Of a stretch of 64,000 nt of DNA, positions 46,447 to 55,193 are shown piece by piece. The translations under genes were made by a program, and so were the position numbers. Below the pieces are notes generated by a model, which saw nothing but the letters and a program-made list of their open reading frames with translations, was not told where the DNA came from and did not search any database. Numbering within the stretch: position 1 is the stretch's first letter; each line of letters starts with the position of its first letter. Source of the stretch: Thermoplasmatota archaeon (lineage in GTDB: Archaea > Thermoplasmatota > Penumbrarchaeia > JASLWR01); NCBI GenBank assembly GCA_030740765.1, contig JASLWR010000007.1, positions 1 to 64,000 of the forward strand, given 5' to 3'.

Positions 46447-47742
46447 ATGATAAGTAGACCTAGAGGAACGAGGGATTTTACACCGGAGGAAATGGACCGG
46501 CGGGATCATCTTCTAGCCGTACTGAAAGGAACCGTTGAAAGTTTCGGTTATGGTGAGATCGGCCTGCCCGCCTTCGAGCATCTGGACCTCTTTACCCTGC
46601 GTTCAGGCCCGGGAATAATCGGGCAGATGTATAACTTTACCGACAAGAACGGGCGAAATTTGGCGCTTCGACCTGAACTGACGGCCTCCACCATGAGATT
46701 CTATGTCAATAATCTTCAGAACCGGCCAAAACCTCAAAAACTCTACTATTTCGGGAACTGCTTCAGGTATGAAAGACCTCAGAAGGGGAGGTTCCGCGAG
46801 TTCTGGCAGTTCGGCGTTGAATTCATCGGTAGTTCGACGTCCCTTGCGCTGGCCGAACTGATCGCTATGGCGGTGAAGCTGATGGATAGATCCGGTCTGA
46901 GAGATTTTCAGCTCAATATCGGTTACCTGGATATATTGAGGACGGTTATGGCGAAGATAGGACTCCCCACAAGTGCACTTGCATCGGCATTGGTACTTAT
47001 CGACAAGAAGAACATCGAAGGGCTCGAAGACCTATTGTATGAGAACGGGACTTCGGCAAAGCTGGTATCCGACATCCTCAGCTTGTTGGATGTCACCGGT
47101 GGGATTGAGCTGCTGGAGGAAATGGAAGGGATGGAAAGGGATTACCCTGAGCTTGCTGTGCCGCTGGAGCGTTTCCGGAAGATCTGTCACTGGCTTGTGA
47201 TCATGGGTATAGATAAGTTCAACATTGACCTTGGAGTGGTCAGGGGCCTGGATTATTACACCGGAATGGTCTTCGAGATCGAGGCTCCTATGTTGGGTGC
47301 CGAGAAACAGATATGCGGCGGTGGAGAGTACTCGCTTGTACCTTTGTTCGGAGGGAGGGAGGTGGCCACAAGCGGCTTTGCTCTGGGATTCGACAGGCTG
47401 CTTTTGGCGCTTGAGAACCAGGGATATGTATTTCGGGCTAAAAGACTGGACCTATTCCTGGTCCCGGTCTCCCCCGACGATATACAATATACCGTGGGGG
47501 TCGCCAACAGCTTGAGAACAGCCGGCTTGAGAGTTGACCTTGAACTGAGGGGCAGAAATGTGAAGAAAGCAATGAAATACGGCAATTCCTTAGGTGCCGC
47601 TTATGTGGGAATAATTGGCGAGAATGAAAGGAATAGGTCCCTCGTAGCGGTGAAGGACATGAATTCAGGAGAACAGAAGAGCGTGCCTGAAGCCGATCTC
47701 GTTAGCTATCTCTGGGAAGGCCGTAACTCATTGCAAACTTAG
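46447..47742 (+). CDS. hisS: Histidyl-tRNA synthetase
   Basis: A 431-residue class II synthetase that charges tRNA-His. It has the opening RGTRDFTPEE, the substrate loop LALRPELTAS, motif 2 (YFGNCFRYERPQKGRFREFWQF), the histidine-A box GLDYYTGMVFEIEA, and motif 3 with GFALGFDRLL. The C-terminal anticodon-binding domain begins about residue 335 (LFLVPVS). The length is normal. The 88-base gap before it contains short A+T-rich, promoter-like sequence. It precedes the GNAT-like gene by 130 bases with its own TATA element, so it is probably transcribed alone. Confidence 0.97.
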   Translation: MISRPRGTRDFTPEEMDRRDHLLAVLKGTVESFGYGEIGLPAFEHLDLFTLRSGPGIIGQMYNFTDKNGRNLALRPELTASTMRFYVNNLQNRPKPQKLYYFGNCFRYERPQKGRFREFWQFGVEFIGSSTSLALAELIAMAVKLMDRSGLRDFQLNIGYLDILRTVMAKIGLPTSALASALVLIDKKNIEGLEDLLYENGTSAKLVSDILSLLDVTGGIELLEEMEGMERDYPELAVPLERFRKICHWLVIMGIDKFNIDLGVVRGLDYYTGMVFEIEAPMLGAEKQICGGGEYSLVPLFGGREVATSGFALGFDRLLLALENQGYVFRAKRLDLFLVPVSPDDIQYTVGVANSLRTAGLRVDLELRGRNVKKAMKYGNSLGAAYVGIIGENERNRSLVAVKDMNSGEQKSVPEADLVSYLWEGRNSLQT

Positions 47743-47796
47743 TGGACCCACCCTTCTCGTAATGGATAATGTCGGCAACTTTCTAAAAACGGTAAA

Positions 47797-47812
47797 AACA
47801 TTTATATGATAC
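47797..47812 (+). promoter_or_regulatory. Archaeal TATA-box promoter of the GNAT-nac transcript
   Basis: The sequence AAACATTTATATGATA, with purine-rich AAAAACGGTAAAAAC just upstream as a candidate BRE, is a good archaeal promoter. It is about 65 bases before ATG 47873. It probably drives the GNAT-like gene and nac together, since they are separated by 11 bases. Confidence 0.55.
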
Positions 47813-47872
47813 TTTTGTAATCCAACATGATCTGAACATAATGGATCGTGGAAAATTACCAGGGGAATAAAA

Positions 47873-48295
47873 ATGGCTGAACACGCCTTCGAAAAGATAA
47901 AAACGGGCGGTCTATTTTCGCCTAGGATCAAGGTTATTTACGAGACCAAGGTGGTACGGATGATGACAGGTGGGGAAGTGAACTCCACTGTATTGTACAC
48001 CGAGGATGCATCAAAGAGGATCGGGATGTGCGAATTTGCCTATCAGGGCAGGGAGGGAACGATCAATTCCTTCAACATCGACGACTGGTCCGTGGAGAGT
48101 TATGCGCTTGGACTCTTGAAACATGTGGTATCGATACTGAAAAAGAAGGGTATAAAAACGGTGGGCGCGGAACTCTATGCCAGTGACAATACCATAAACA
48201 AGAAGAGAGAGATCTTCAAAAAAGGGAAGTTCAAAGTGGCATCGGGCGGCTCGGCCACAGGTTACAGTAGATACCTTTTCAAGAGGAACATATAG
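47873..48295 (+). CDS. GNAT-fold-like protein upstream of nac
   Basis: The 140-residue cytoplasmic protein has the layout of a small GNAT acetyltransferase: N-terminal strands with RIGMCEFAYQGREGTINSF, a long helix (YALGLLKHVVSILKKKGIKT), then the strand VGAELYASDN with the typical Asn before the last helix, and a final GF-like turn (KGKFKVASGG). The acetyl-CoA pyrophosphate loop (Q/RxxGxG/A) is not clear, so catalytic activity is uncertain. AGGGGAA precedes ATG 47873. It shares a transcript with nac, which suggests a role linked to nascent chains or ribosomes, such as N-terminal acetylation; this is inference. Confidence 0.6.
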   Translation: MAEHAFEKIKTGGLFSPRIKVIYETKVVRMMTGGEVNSTVLYTEDASKRIGMCEFAYQGREGTINSFNIDDWSVESYALGLLKHVVSILKKKGIKTVGAELYASDNTINKKREIFKKGKFKVASGGSATGYSRYLFKRNI

Positions 48296-48306
48296 GAAGC
48301 GATATT

Positions 48307-48660
48307 TTGATACCCGGTCTAGGTAGAGGGATGAATCCCCGAAAGATGAAGATGATGATGAAGAGAATGGGGATCGAGGTGGAGGAATTGGATAATGTCG
48401 AAAAGATATTGATCCGTACAGCTGACCGGGAGTACGTGTTCGACGACGCTTCAGTTTCCATGATGGTGACCCAGGGCCAAACGACGTTCAATATCGTTGG
48501 GGAGCCCCGGATAATCGAGAAGGAAGGTGCCATAAAGATCCCTGAAGAGGACATACAGATCGTTATGGGACAGGCGGGGGTAAGCTACGAGGCGGCCAAG
48601 AAGGCTCTCCAGGAGAACGAAGGGAACCCTGCGGAAGCCATCATTTCCTTAATGGGATGA
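48307..48660 (+). CDS. nac: Nascent polypeptide-associated complex protein (NAC)
   Basis: The 117-residue protein is archaeal NAC, a homodimeric chaperone that contacts ribosomes and nascent chains. The N-terminus is the usual Met/Lys/Arg-rich ribosome-binding segment (MNPRKMKMMMKRMGI), followed by the NAC beta-barrel (residues 30-80; VMMVTQGQTTFNI-like with FNIVGEP) and a C-terminal UBA domain (QIVMGQAGVSYEAAKKAL, ending EGNPAEAIISLMG). It starts at TTG 48307, with AGGAAG just before, 11 bases after the GNAT-like gene. The length is normal. Confidence 0.95.
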   Translation: MIPGLGRGMNPRKMKMMMKRMGIEVEELDNVEKILIRTADREYVFDDASVSMMVTQGQTTFNIVGEPRIIEKEGAIKIPEEDIQIVMGQAGVSYEAAKKALQENEGNPAEAIISLMG

Positions 48661-48754
48661 TCTTTTCATATCAACTAAAGATTCACGGATCTATTAGTTA
48701 TCCGGGGCGGTATCCACGCCTCTTGTGAGACACGACCATAAAGGAGTGTTATTT

Positions 48755-50020
48755 ATGGACTCTTCCCTCCAACAAAGCTTAAAGATATCCTCAGAGGTCG
48801 TCGACGAACTCAACCTTTTTCTCCTGGACCCTGGAAACCCAATGATCACTTCGTTTCTATCGGTCATCGAGAAGTACGGCGGTGTCCGAGAGATCAACAA
48901 TAAGGCGATGGAGAACGGAAAACCGGAAAATCTTATCCGGCGATTGGCAGAATTGAATTCGCCCTATGTGCAAGACCTGCAATGGCTCCGTGAACAGAAA
49001 GATAACAGAGCCTTCATCAGCGAAGAGGAATATCGAGAGAAAGTGCTGGGAGAAGTTAATAAAAAAATGTCGTTCAAGGATGATTATGCCGTTACTCTGG
49101 AACTGTCTGCTGCCCAGTATTTTCCCTGGCTCATGGTCTCCGCGAGACAGGCTGTGGAACGGCGCGAGCTGATGCCAGGCAGGTATATAAGGGTCCGGAA
49201 CATGGCAGAGCAGGTGAAAGACAATGACATACTGGCGTTTGCCGCGGCAATGAAGATCATAGGCTCCAGCTGGTGCGAGACGCTGGACACCAAGGGAACC
49301 GATGGGTCCAACGTCCATCTTGGGGGCCCGGAGACAATAACCGGTTATTTCGGCGGAGTGGGCCAGCCCAATGAACATGCAATACAATGGCTCGATGAGT
49401 TTTTGCATTACTACACGGAGTACGGCGTGAGACAGGTTTTAAATATCAATCCCGGTACGGTGCTGCTGGGATATCTACTGCACAAGATAGGGGTGGACAT
49501 CGAGTTCAAGATATCTGTTTTCATGGGTAACGATAATCCCTATTCCGTGTTATGGACGTTAATGACCGCCAAATTGTTCTCAAGACCCGACGGTACCAGT
49601 TCCCTGATCGGTTTCAATTTTTCCAATTCCGTGGATAACGTGACCATCGAGCTGTCTTCCGGTATCCGGAAGGCATTGGGTTTCGAGGACGTGGTCAGGT
49701 TCGAACATCATATTCTGGAGACTTACAGGGCCATAGTCCGCCAGCCCTATGACCGCCGTACCGAATTAATTGAGATCACGCCGCGTGTAAAAAATATAAG
49801 CGCCAAGCACGAGGGGGGCGAGGTGAAGGTGGAAGAGACGAGAGAGCGACCTTCCAGCATTCTCGATTATTTCCTCACGAAAGAGGATATCGAGGAGCAG
49901 GGTATTGCGACACATCTTGAGAGGAACTTCCTCGACAAGCACGACGCCGTGAACAACACTGCAAGGGCATTGACGGAGAACGGATTGTCTTTCATCGCCG
50001 CCCGGGAACTTCACCACTAG
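48755..50020 (+). CDS. Conserved-looking cytoplasmic protein of unknown function
   Basis: The 421-residue protein has no signal peptide or membrane helix. It has a helical N-terminal third, followed by alternating strands and helices with well-ordered motifs such as SSWCETLDTKGTDGSNVHLGG, GYFGGVGQPNEHAIQW and FKISVFMGNDNPYSV, and then GFNFSNSVDNVTIEL. The pattern would fit an enzyme of the TIM-barrel type, but I do not recognise the family. I chose ATG 48755, since AAGGAG at 48741-48746 is 8 bases upstream; a GTG at 48725 is also in frame. The 94-base gap after nac suggests separate transcription. The single Cys and Asp/His/Glu motifs might be catalytic. Confidence 0.72.
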   Translation: MDSSLQQSLKISSEVVDELNLFLLDPGNPMITSFLSVIEKYGGVREINNKAMENGKPENLIRRLAELNSPYVQDLQWLREQKDNRAFISEEEYREKVLGEVNKKMSFKDDYAVTLELSAAQYFPWLMVSARQAVERRELMPGRYIRVRNMAEQVKDNDILAFAAAMKIIGSSWCETLDTKGTDGSNVHLGGPETITGYFGGVGQPNEHAIQWLDEFLHYYTEYGVRQVLNINPGTVLLGYLLHKIGVDIEFKISVFMGNDNPYSVLWTLMTAKLFSRPDGTSSLIGFNFSNSVDNVTIELSSGIRKALGFEDVVRFEHHILETYRAIVRQPYDRRTELIEITPRVKNISAKHEGGEVKVEETRERPSSILDYFLTKEDIEEQGIATHLERNFLDKHDAVNNTARALTENGLSFIAARELHH

Positions 50021-50112
50021 GAGCTCCCCTAAATTTGGATAATGATGTTTACGTTTTGTCTTGCATCTTAATTTTTTTTTATTGCAATCAAGGTCACTTG
50101 GTCGATAACGTC

Positions 50113-50350
50113 ATAAATATATAATATTTAAGGTCGGCCTAATGCCGACCAAGGAGGCAGATTTGCCTATTGTAAGTTTCTCCGAACCCTAATATAATCT
50201 CCGATTATATGTCGGGCTCAGGTGTGACGAAGTTACACCCGTAGGTGCATCCACCGAGGGTGCAGCAACGCCTGCAGGGTGTTGCGGAACGATATGGGCA
50301 CCGGAGTGAAACGGGAGCTGGCCTTCGAATAATAAATATCAGGGGAAAAT
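50113..50350 (+). ncRNA. Candidate structured RNA with at least six hairpins
   Basis: A TATA-like AATATATAATATTTAA at 50116-50131 is followed by sequence that folds at least six times: 50132-50138 with 50144-50150 (7 pairs), 50155-50159 with 50164-50168, 50193-50198 with 50204-50209, 50221-50228 with 50232-50239 (8 pairs including a G-U), 50244-50247 with 50252-50255, and 50265-50272 with 50278-50285 (8 pairs, one G-U). A distal pair between the CTCCG near 50180 and the CGGAG near 50302 could close part of it. There is no open frame here. It lacks the domain IV motif of SRP RNA and the conserved RNase P boxes, so I cannot assign a class. The rest of 50021-50463 shows nothing but a terminator. 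Confidence 0.5.
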
Positions 50351-50410
50351 ATCCTGGATTGTTTAAATCGTGACTGACAAGCTAAATATGGATAGCATTC
50401 CTGCTCGCCA

Positions 50411-50475
50411 AAATTAAAAATAAAAAAAAAGGGAAAATAAAAAAAAGAAAAAATTGAGGACCTTTAAAGGTCCTC
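50411..50475 (-). terminator. Palindrome and U-tract terminator of the CARDB surface gene
   Basis: GAGGACCTTTAAAGGTCCTC at 50456-50475 is a perfect palindrome overlapping the stop codon. In the minus-strand transcript it is followed by a run of mostly T residues from about 50455 to 50411. The form is like a factor-independent terminator: an 8-base stem with a TTAA loop and a U-rich tail. Confidence 0.6.
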
Positions 50476-53400
50476 GAGTTCGTCGAGTTCGTCGTCGTCC
50501 ATGTCCAGGCTTTCCTCTTCGAGTTCGTCTTCCATATCCTCGACGCCCTCAAGCTCGTCATCCTCGTCCTCTACATCGAACTCATCGATGGCTTCGGGGA
50601 CATCTTCCTCGGGGGGTTCCAGCTCGTCTCCTTCTTCCCCTTCCTCGATCTCCTCCTCGACCTTCTCGGGCATCTCGAATTCAGAACCACAAGAATCACA
50701 GATGGTGGCATCCTTCTCAACCATCTCGCTGCACTCGGGGCACCTGAACTCTTCTTCCTCGAAGCTCTCTCCGCACTCGGGACAGGTGTCCATGTCGGAC
50801 GTGACTATTGCGCCACAGCTCGGGCACTCGTATTCCCGTATCTCATCGTCGTAGAGGTCTTCCTCGCTTCCCTTGGATTTCATGGCCAGTACCACCAAAA
50901 TGATGATGATGAATACTATCACCACAATGGCGACGATGAGAAGTACGCTGTTACCATCGGGATCGGATTTAATCGTCTCTCCTTCAAATTCATCATAGTC
51001 CCAATCGGTACCTGTTTCCTTGTGATCACCATATTCTCGGGTTACTGTTATACCGGCGGGCATATCCCTTAGAGGGAACTCCTTGAACTCTGCAATTCCA
51101 TTAGATCCTGTTACAGCGCTCCATAATTCACCATCGTAAGTGAAGGAGACCTTGATGCCAGGCTTTCCATCGTCCTTGTTCTCCATCCATGGTCCGAGTG
51201 TCATGGTGAATGTGGGTGGTTCCACGTCAGGATTATTCCATACGAGAATTACGGTTCCAAGGTCCCAGTCAGCATCGGTTATGATGACGGTCTCATTGGT
51301 GGTGTTATAATTCGTGGCGCTGAAAGTTAGCTCGTAGGTATCTGCAATGAGGCCCGTAATGGTGAAACTACCGTTGACAACGGTCACCACAGTCGTTCCG
51401 ATCATCACTTTTGCATCAATTGGATCGACCTTACCGGTAATATTGTATTTGTTCGTTATATCAAGGGGCAGGGTGACATTCCACGTTGTGTTTTTGCCCT
51501 CCTTGAACTCCAAGGATATCTTTTCGGTTAGATAATCGGTCTTTGAGTAGGTTACCAACCACCAGCCCCGAGAGGCCCCATCGGGTTTTTCCACGTCATG
51601 GCGGTATACTCTTGTGCCGGTGACATCGGCCGCGTCTATGGCGAAGAGACCGTGTGGGACTCCCTTGATGGCATACGAGCCGTTGACTCCGCTTGTGGCC
51701 GTGAGGTTCATCCAGGTCCTGGTGGTGGTGTTGACGGTTGCGTTCACGCTGTCAACGACGACGCTCATGTTGCCAATCACGTCGTTGAATATCTCCACGG
51801 TGACCGTGACGCCGGTAAGATTGTCTGCGCCTGCAAGTGCGGTACCCACCAGATATGTATCGGGAGGTGGAGGTGTTGCATTTACAAGGGTATAATTTAC
51901 CCAGGCCTTAGGCTTCAGGGCGTTGATCTCGAAGAGCTGCTTGTTCACTGCGGGTACATCGTAACCATTGTCAGCCAGCCAGGTCTCATCAAGCATTATG
52001 ACGTACTTGGTATCGCTGAAGGGCAGGAATTCCGAAAAAGACCCGTTCGAGTCCGCGGTGTTGTTGTAGTATTTATCGATGTAAGTGACGTTCGTTGCAT
52101 TCATCGCCGTTATGTAGATGATTACCGAGGCGTTGGAAACATTTCCGTCCGCATCAGTGACCTTCCCATACAACCACCCGTCTGTTGGCTCGTGTATTGT
52201 GAAGTTGTAATCAACGTGTTCCTTGAGGACACTGGCTGCATTGGCATCCGTACCGACGAAATGGTACGAATGGTTTGCTGCTGTTGCGGTCCAGTTGTAC
52301 GTGAAGGTTACGCCGCTTCCCCAGCTTGTGCTTCCGTTGCTGACCATGTCGTGGGAAACGTTGTCTATGTAAACCTTTAAGGTTCCAACGTCGGCGTCGA
52401 AATCTTTGTAGACAGCCGAGAACACGATCACCTCATCAACGAGAACATTGGCTGCTGTGGGATCTGGAGTAAGCGAAACGTTAAGCAATTCCGGTGGAAG
52501 ATTGGGAGTAACTCCTATGACCAGATCCTTTATCAAAACTTCCGCTGTGCCCACGAGGCTTGCCTTAACCTTGTAAGATCCTTCGTCCTGAATCGAAAGA
52601 CCCTGGAATATCACACTGGCTTCTTCTCTGGTGGAAGTAGTTCCCTCTTCCGGAGTAATGTTGCCTGACGTATTCGTAAGATCGATCAATATATTTGCTG
52701 GGTCTGCAGCCGGATATATCTCCAGGTGAACAGTACCCGTTCCCACTGCATTACCGGTGTTGTTCAAAAGAACAGTCACATCGAAGAATGTACTCGGTAC
52801 ACCCCCGGTGTCACCGAATCCTGTCAAGTTGACCAGATGGATATCGGGGATGTTCTTTATCTGCACCTGTAAGGTGGTACCGTTGGTTACGCCGGTGTTG
52901 CTTGCATTGATAGTAATGTTGAAGGCACCTTGGGCGGAAGGCTCCCAGAAGAATTCTACAGGGTCTGACACCATGTTGGCTGCCAGGACCGCGATTTCCT
53001 CAAAGCTCTCCGTGAACTGCTCAGCGATCTGGCTGGAGACGTTTAAGACCTCAATGGAGACATTGGTATCCACTAAATTGGAATTCCCCATGTTTGTAAC
53101 GGTGGCCAGTATCCCTATGGTTCTCTGTCCGTAAAAACCGTCCTTTTCGGGGGCATCGATACTGATGTTTACCATGAAATCGATTATCGTCGTGAAGTTC
53201 ACACCAGTCATATTCGCTGATCCATTCACCATTCCGGTACCGTTCAACCACCCCTCGATGGAGGCAGTTATGTTGTAAAGTCCGGGATCGGTAAAGTTGA
53301 ATTGGTCATTCATCAGGACAACATGATCTCCTGGCGATAGGTTTCCCTTTTCTGATGTGTTGGCTTCAGAACCACCGTCGTGAGTGACATTAATGGTCAC

Positions 53401-53646
53401 GTTCACGTTCATCATCTGATGTGCTAGAGTAAAATTTACTCCTATCGAATATTCTCCGTTTCCGTTCGTACCGTTCTCTTCGAATGGTATTTGTGTGTTT
53501 ACGGCTATTTCGTTTACTGTTATCTCACCTGCGCGACCTGGTGCGGGAGCATCTTCCTCTGCGGCATTTACCATCAAAGGAAAAGCACTCAACATCATAA
53601 TCGCTACCATGGTGGCTACAATTATTCTTTTCATTTTTCCATACAT
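50464..53646 (-). CDS. CARDB/carboxypeptidase-regulatory surface protein with cytoplasmic zinc ribbons
   Basis: The 1060-residue protein has an N-terminal signal peptide (cut near VNAAEED), then CARDB-type beta domains (about 150-370; ATVTNMGNSNLVDTNVSIEV and VLLNNTGNAVGTGTVHLEI). Carboxypeptidase-regulatory-like domains follow (DGWLYGKVTDADGNVSNASV, ITGKVDPIDAKV), with many NxS/T sites. One membrane helix lies near 900-925. The cytoplasmic tail has two zinc ribbons (CPSC..CPEC near 938-960 and CPEC..CDSC near 965-988) and about 70 residues dominated by Glu and Asp. I prefer ATG 53646, with GAGGTG at 53653-53658. The frame could begin at GTG 53655. It may be an abundant envelope protein. Confidence 0.82.
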   Translation of the reverse strand: MYGKMKRIIVATMVAIMMLSAFPLMVNAAEEDAPAPGRAGEITVNEIAVNTQIPFEENGTNGNGEYSIGVNFTLAHQMMNVNVTINVTHDGGSEANTSEKGNLSPGDHVVLMNDQFNFTDPGLYNITASIEGWLNGTGMVNGSANMTGVNFTTIIDFMVNISIDAPEKDGFYGQRTIGILATVTNMGNSNLVDTNVSIEVLNVSSQIAEQFTESFEEIAVLAANMVSDPVEFFWEPSAQGAFNITINASNTGVTNGTTLQVQIKNIPDIHLVNLTGFGDTGGVPSTFFDVTVLLNNTGNAVGTGTVHLEIYPAADPANILIDLTNTSGNITPEEGTTSTREEASVIFQGLSIQDEGSYKVKASLVGTAEVLIKDLVIGVTPNLPPELLNVSLTPDPTAANVLVDEVIVFSAVYKDFDADVGTLKVYIDNVSHDMVSNGSTSWGSGVTFTYNWTATAANHSYHFVGTDANAASVLKEHVDYNFTIHEPTDGWLYGKVTDADGNVSNASVIIYITAMNATNVTYIDKYYNNTADSNGSFSEFLPFSDTKYVIMLDETWLADNGYDVPAVNKQLFEINALKPKAWVNYTLVNATPPPPDTYLVGTALAGADNLTGVTVTVEIFNDVIGNMSVVVDSVNATVNTTTRTWMNLTATSGVNGSYAIKGVPHGLFAIDAADVTGTRVYRHDVEKPDGASRGWWLVTYSKTDYLTEKISLEFKEGKNTTWNVTLPLDITNKYNITGKVDPIDAKVMIGTTVVTVVNGSFTITGLIADTYELTFSATNYNTTNETVIITDADWDLGTVILVWNNPDVEPPTFTMTLGPWMENKDDGKPGIKVSFTYDGELWSAVTGSNGIAEFKEFPLRDMPAGITVTREYGDHKETGTDWDYDEFEGETIKSDPDGNSVLLIVAIVVIVFIIIILVVLAMKSKGSEEDLYDDEIREYECPSCGAIVTSDMDTCPECGESFEEEEFRCPECSEMVEKDATICDSCGSEFEMPEKVEEEIEEGEEGDELEPPEEDVPEAIDEFDVEDEDDELEGVEDMEDELEEESLDMDDDELDELEDL

Positions 53647-53692
53647 GTTTTTCACCTCTATTAGTTTGCTTAAACTCTTTATGAATTATAAT

Positions 53693-53708
53693 AAATTATA
53701 TATATAGT
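53693..53708 (-). promoter_or_regulatory. TATA promoter of the CARDB surface gene
   Basis: On the minus strand, ACTATATATATAATTT lies about 50 bases before the chosen start ATG 53646. Transcription would begin about 25 bases downstream and leave a short leader that includes GAGGTG. The remaining sequence from 53713 to 53968 has no feature I can support. Confidence 0.5.
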
Positions 53709-53968
53709 TTATTACCCAGTCCTATTTTGAGTATATTTTGATGGTTTTCTTACCGCTTTTTCTCTGATTTCGATCGATTCCGTTTCAACATATATCCGGA
53801 GTTCCGGATGACTGGCATCATAGAAATGGCTATGAATTGTAAATGATATTTTTAACTATGTATTTTTGCCAAAACCGAGCAATCTCAGTCTTATTTGCTA
53901 TAAATCCGGGAAATATTCCCCTACTTTTCATCCGTTTCGGTGTTATTATTTTGTGCAACCCAAAAACA

Positions 53969-54613
53969 TGTGTCACCCCTTTGCTATTAGGGTTAGTACC
54001 AACAAACCAAAACAAAGGAGTGACACACCATGAAGCTGCTTCAGAAAGAATGGCGAAGTTTTGAATGGGGCCATCCAAATCGGTTGATTCAAGCAGATCT
54101 AACTAAACTAAATGGGATTAATATTCTGACCATGGAGGACGATCATTCCAGGAAAGGATGGGCAATGGCGATCCCGGATGCTACCACTACTACAGTCATA
54201 GATGCCATGAAGACCCTGATCCGGAGAAAGTATGATAATCTACTGACCGATAATGGCGCTCAGTTTAGTAGAGCGAATGCTGAGATGAGGAAGTACTGCG
54301 ATGAGTGGCTTGATGAGAAGCATATCTGGAGTTCGATTCACCATCCACAGACTCTTAGAAAACTGAGTGTATTCCAAAAGGGATTGAAGCGCTTTCTTCG
54401 ACATCGTATCGGTAAGAAACGTAATATTTCTGAGATCAACCATTGGATTGATGTGTATGATCATTGGTACAATAACGGAAGTTATCACTCATCGATCGGG
54501 ACATATCCGGAGAGCAGATACAGTGGAAAGAGACAAGAGAATTGGTATGAAAAGCTAATCACAGCAATTAAATTGGATAATGTGCTTACGCTCAAATCGT
54601 AGAGGGGTGACAT
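53969..54613 (+). mobile_element. Degenerate IS481-like insertion sequence
   Basis: The element is about 645 bases. The left end TGTGTCACCCCTTTG (53969-53983) and the right end AGGGGTGACA (54603-54612) are inverted copies of TGTCACCCCT. Inside is a single transposase frame. A second inverted copy of the end, CAAAGGAGTGACACA (54013-54027), lies just before the transposase start and can pair with the left end, forming a hairpin that contains the ribosome binding site. No clear target duplication is visible. The element is about half the usual length of IS481-type sequences. Confidence 0.6.
54030..54602 (+). CDS. Truncated DDE (rve-type) transposase of the IS481 kind
   Basis: The 190-residue protein is only the RNase H-like catalytic core. 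It has the first Asp in QADLTKLNG, then LTMEDDHSRKGWAMAIPD, and the second Asp in LTDNGAQFS. The third acidic residue, expected in the motif HPQTNGKVERF, is not there: the sequence reads HHPQTLRKLSVFQKG, so Glu is replaced by Ser. The N-terminal helix-turn-helix domains of full IS481 transposases are also absent. Most likely it is inactive. AAAGGAG precedes ATG 54030 but lies in the hairpin described for the element. Confidence 0.75.
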   Translation: MKLLQKEWRSFEWGHPNRLIQADLTKLNGINILTMEDDHSRKGWAMAIPDATTTTVIDAMKTLIRRKYDNLLTDNGAQFSRANAEMRKYCDEWLDEKHIWSSIHHPQTLRKLSVFQKGLKRFLRHRIGKKRNISEINHWIDVYDHWYNNGSYHSSIGTYPESRYSGKRQENWYEKLITAIKLDNVLTLKS

Positions 54614-54646
54614 ATCTCTCTGGTTTTCACATAAAAGGTGAGGAAA

Positions 54647-55099
54647 ATGAATAAAAAATCCTATAAGGTTGCTTGTAAGTTTTTTAAAGAAAGTGCAACA
54701 AATTTCATTGAGAAAGGCAAAAAAGAATTTGGAGAGAAAGAGTTGGAGGGAGGTTGGTTTGTTTCCAGAGTGCAGACCCTACCCGCATCAAATATGCAAG
54801 AATTGATTAGCTCTATATCGAAAACTGTTTTTAAAAAAATAGGGACTGCTTACAATTATGATAATCTATACTTTTTCCCACTATTTGAAGAAATGGAGAT
54901 AGTATTTCAGACTTTACAGAAGTTGGATCATGTACTTATTGAAGCTATCGGGATTGGATGGTTGGAAAAGATTGAGAAAGAATACATGATTTGTAATTTT
55001 ACGATGATAGGAGAAAATCGTCAAGCAACCACCGGTCTTGTGCGGATAAATGGTTCAGAATTAAAGTGGTTGTCGGAGCCTATTTTCACAATCGGGTAA
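54647..55099 (+). CDS. Hypothetical protein in accessory island
   Basis: The 150-residue protein has a helical, lysine-rich N-terminus (FFKESATNFIEKGKKEFGE), no export signal and no membrane segment, and a beta-rich C-terminus (YMICNFTMIGENRQATTGLVRI). I recognise no family. The codons are A+T-rich compared with the flanking surface-protein genes, as in the rest of the island. AAGGTGAGG at 54635-54643 supports ATG 54647; the frame could also begin at GTG 54638. It lies 45 bases after the IS. Confidence 0.55.
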   Translation: MNKKSYKVACKFFKESATNFIEKGKKEFGEKELEGGWFVSRVQTLPASNMQELISSISKTVFKKIGTAYNYDNLYFFPLFEEMEIVFQTLQKLDHVLIEAIGIGWLEKIEKEYMICNFTMIGENRQATTGLVRINGSELKWLSEPIFTIG

Positions 55100-55193
55100 A
55101 GTGAGGTGGCGTTCTGAAATTGGAAGCATTGGGCCAATTTACCATAAGATTTTTTAACAATATGATATTATTAGCGACTAAGGAGTTATAAGG

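Noticed and set aside
50113..50350. Identification of the structured region as SRP RNA or RNase P RNA
   Set aside because: The GGAA-loop domain IV motif of SRP RNA and the conserved boxes of RNase P RNA are not visible on either strand, so I left the class open.
53830..54078. Minus-strand 82-residue frame across the left IS end
   Set aside because: It crosses the IS boundary and shows no domain or ribosome binding site.
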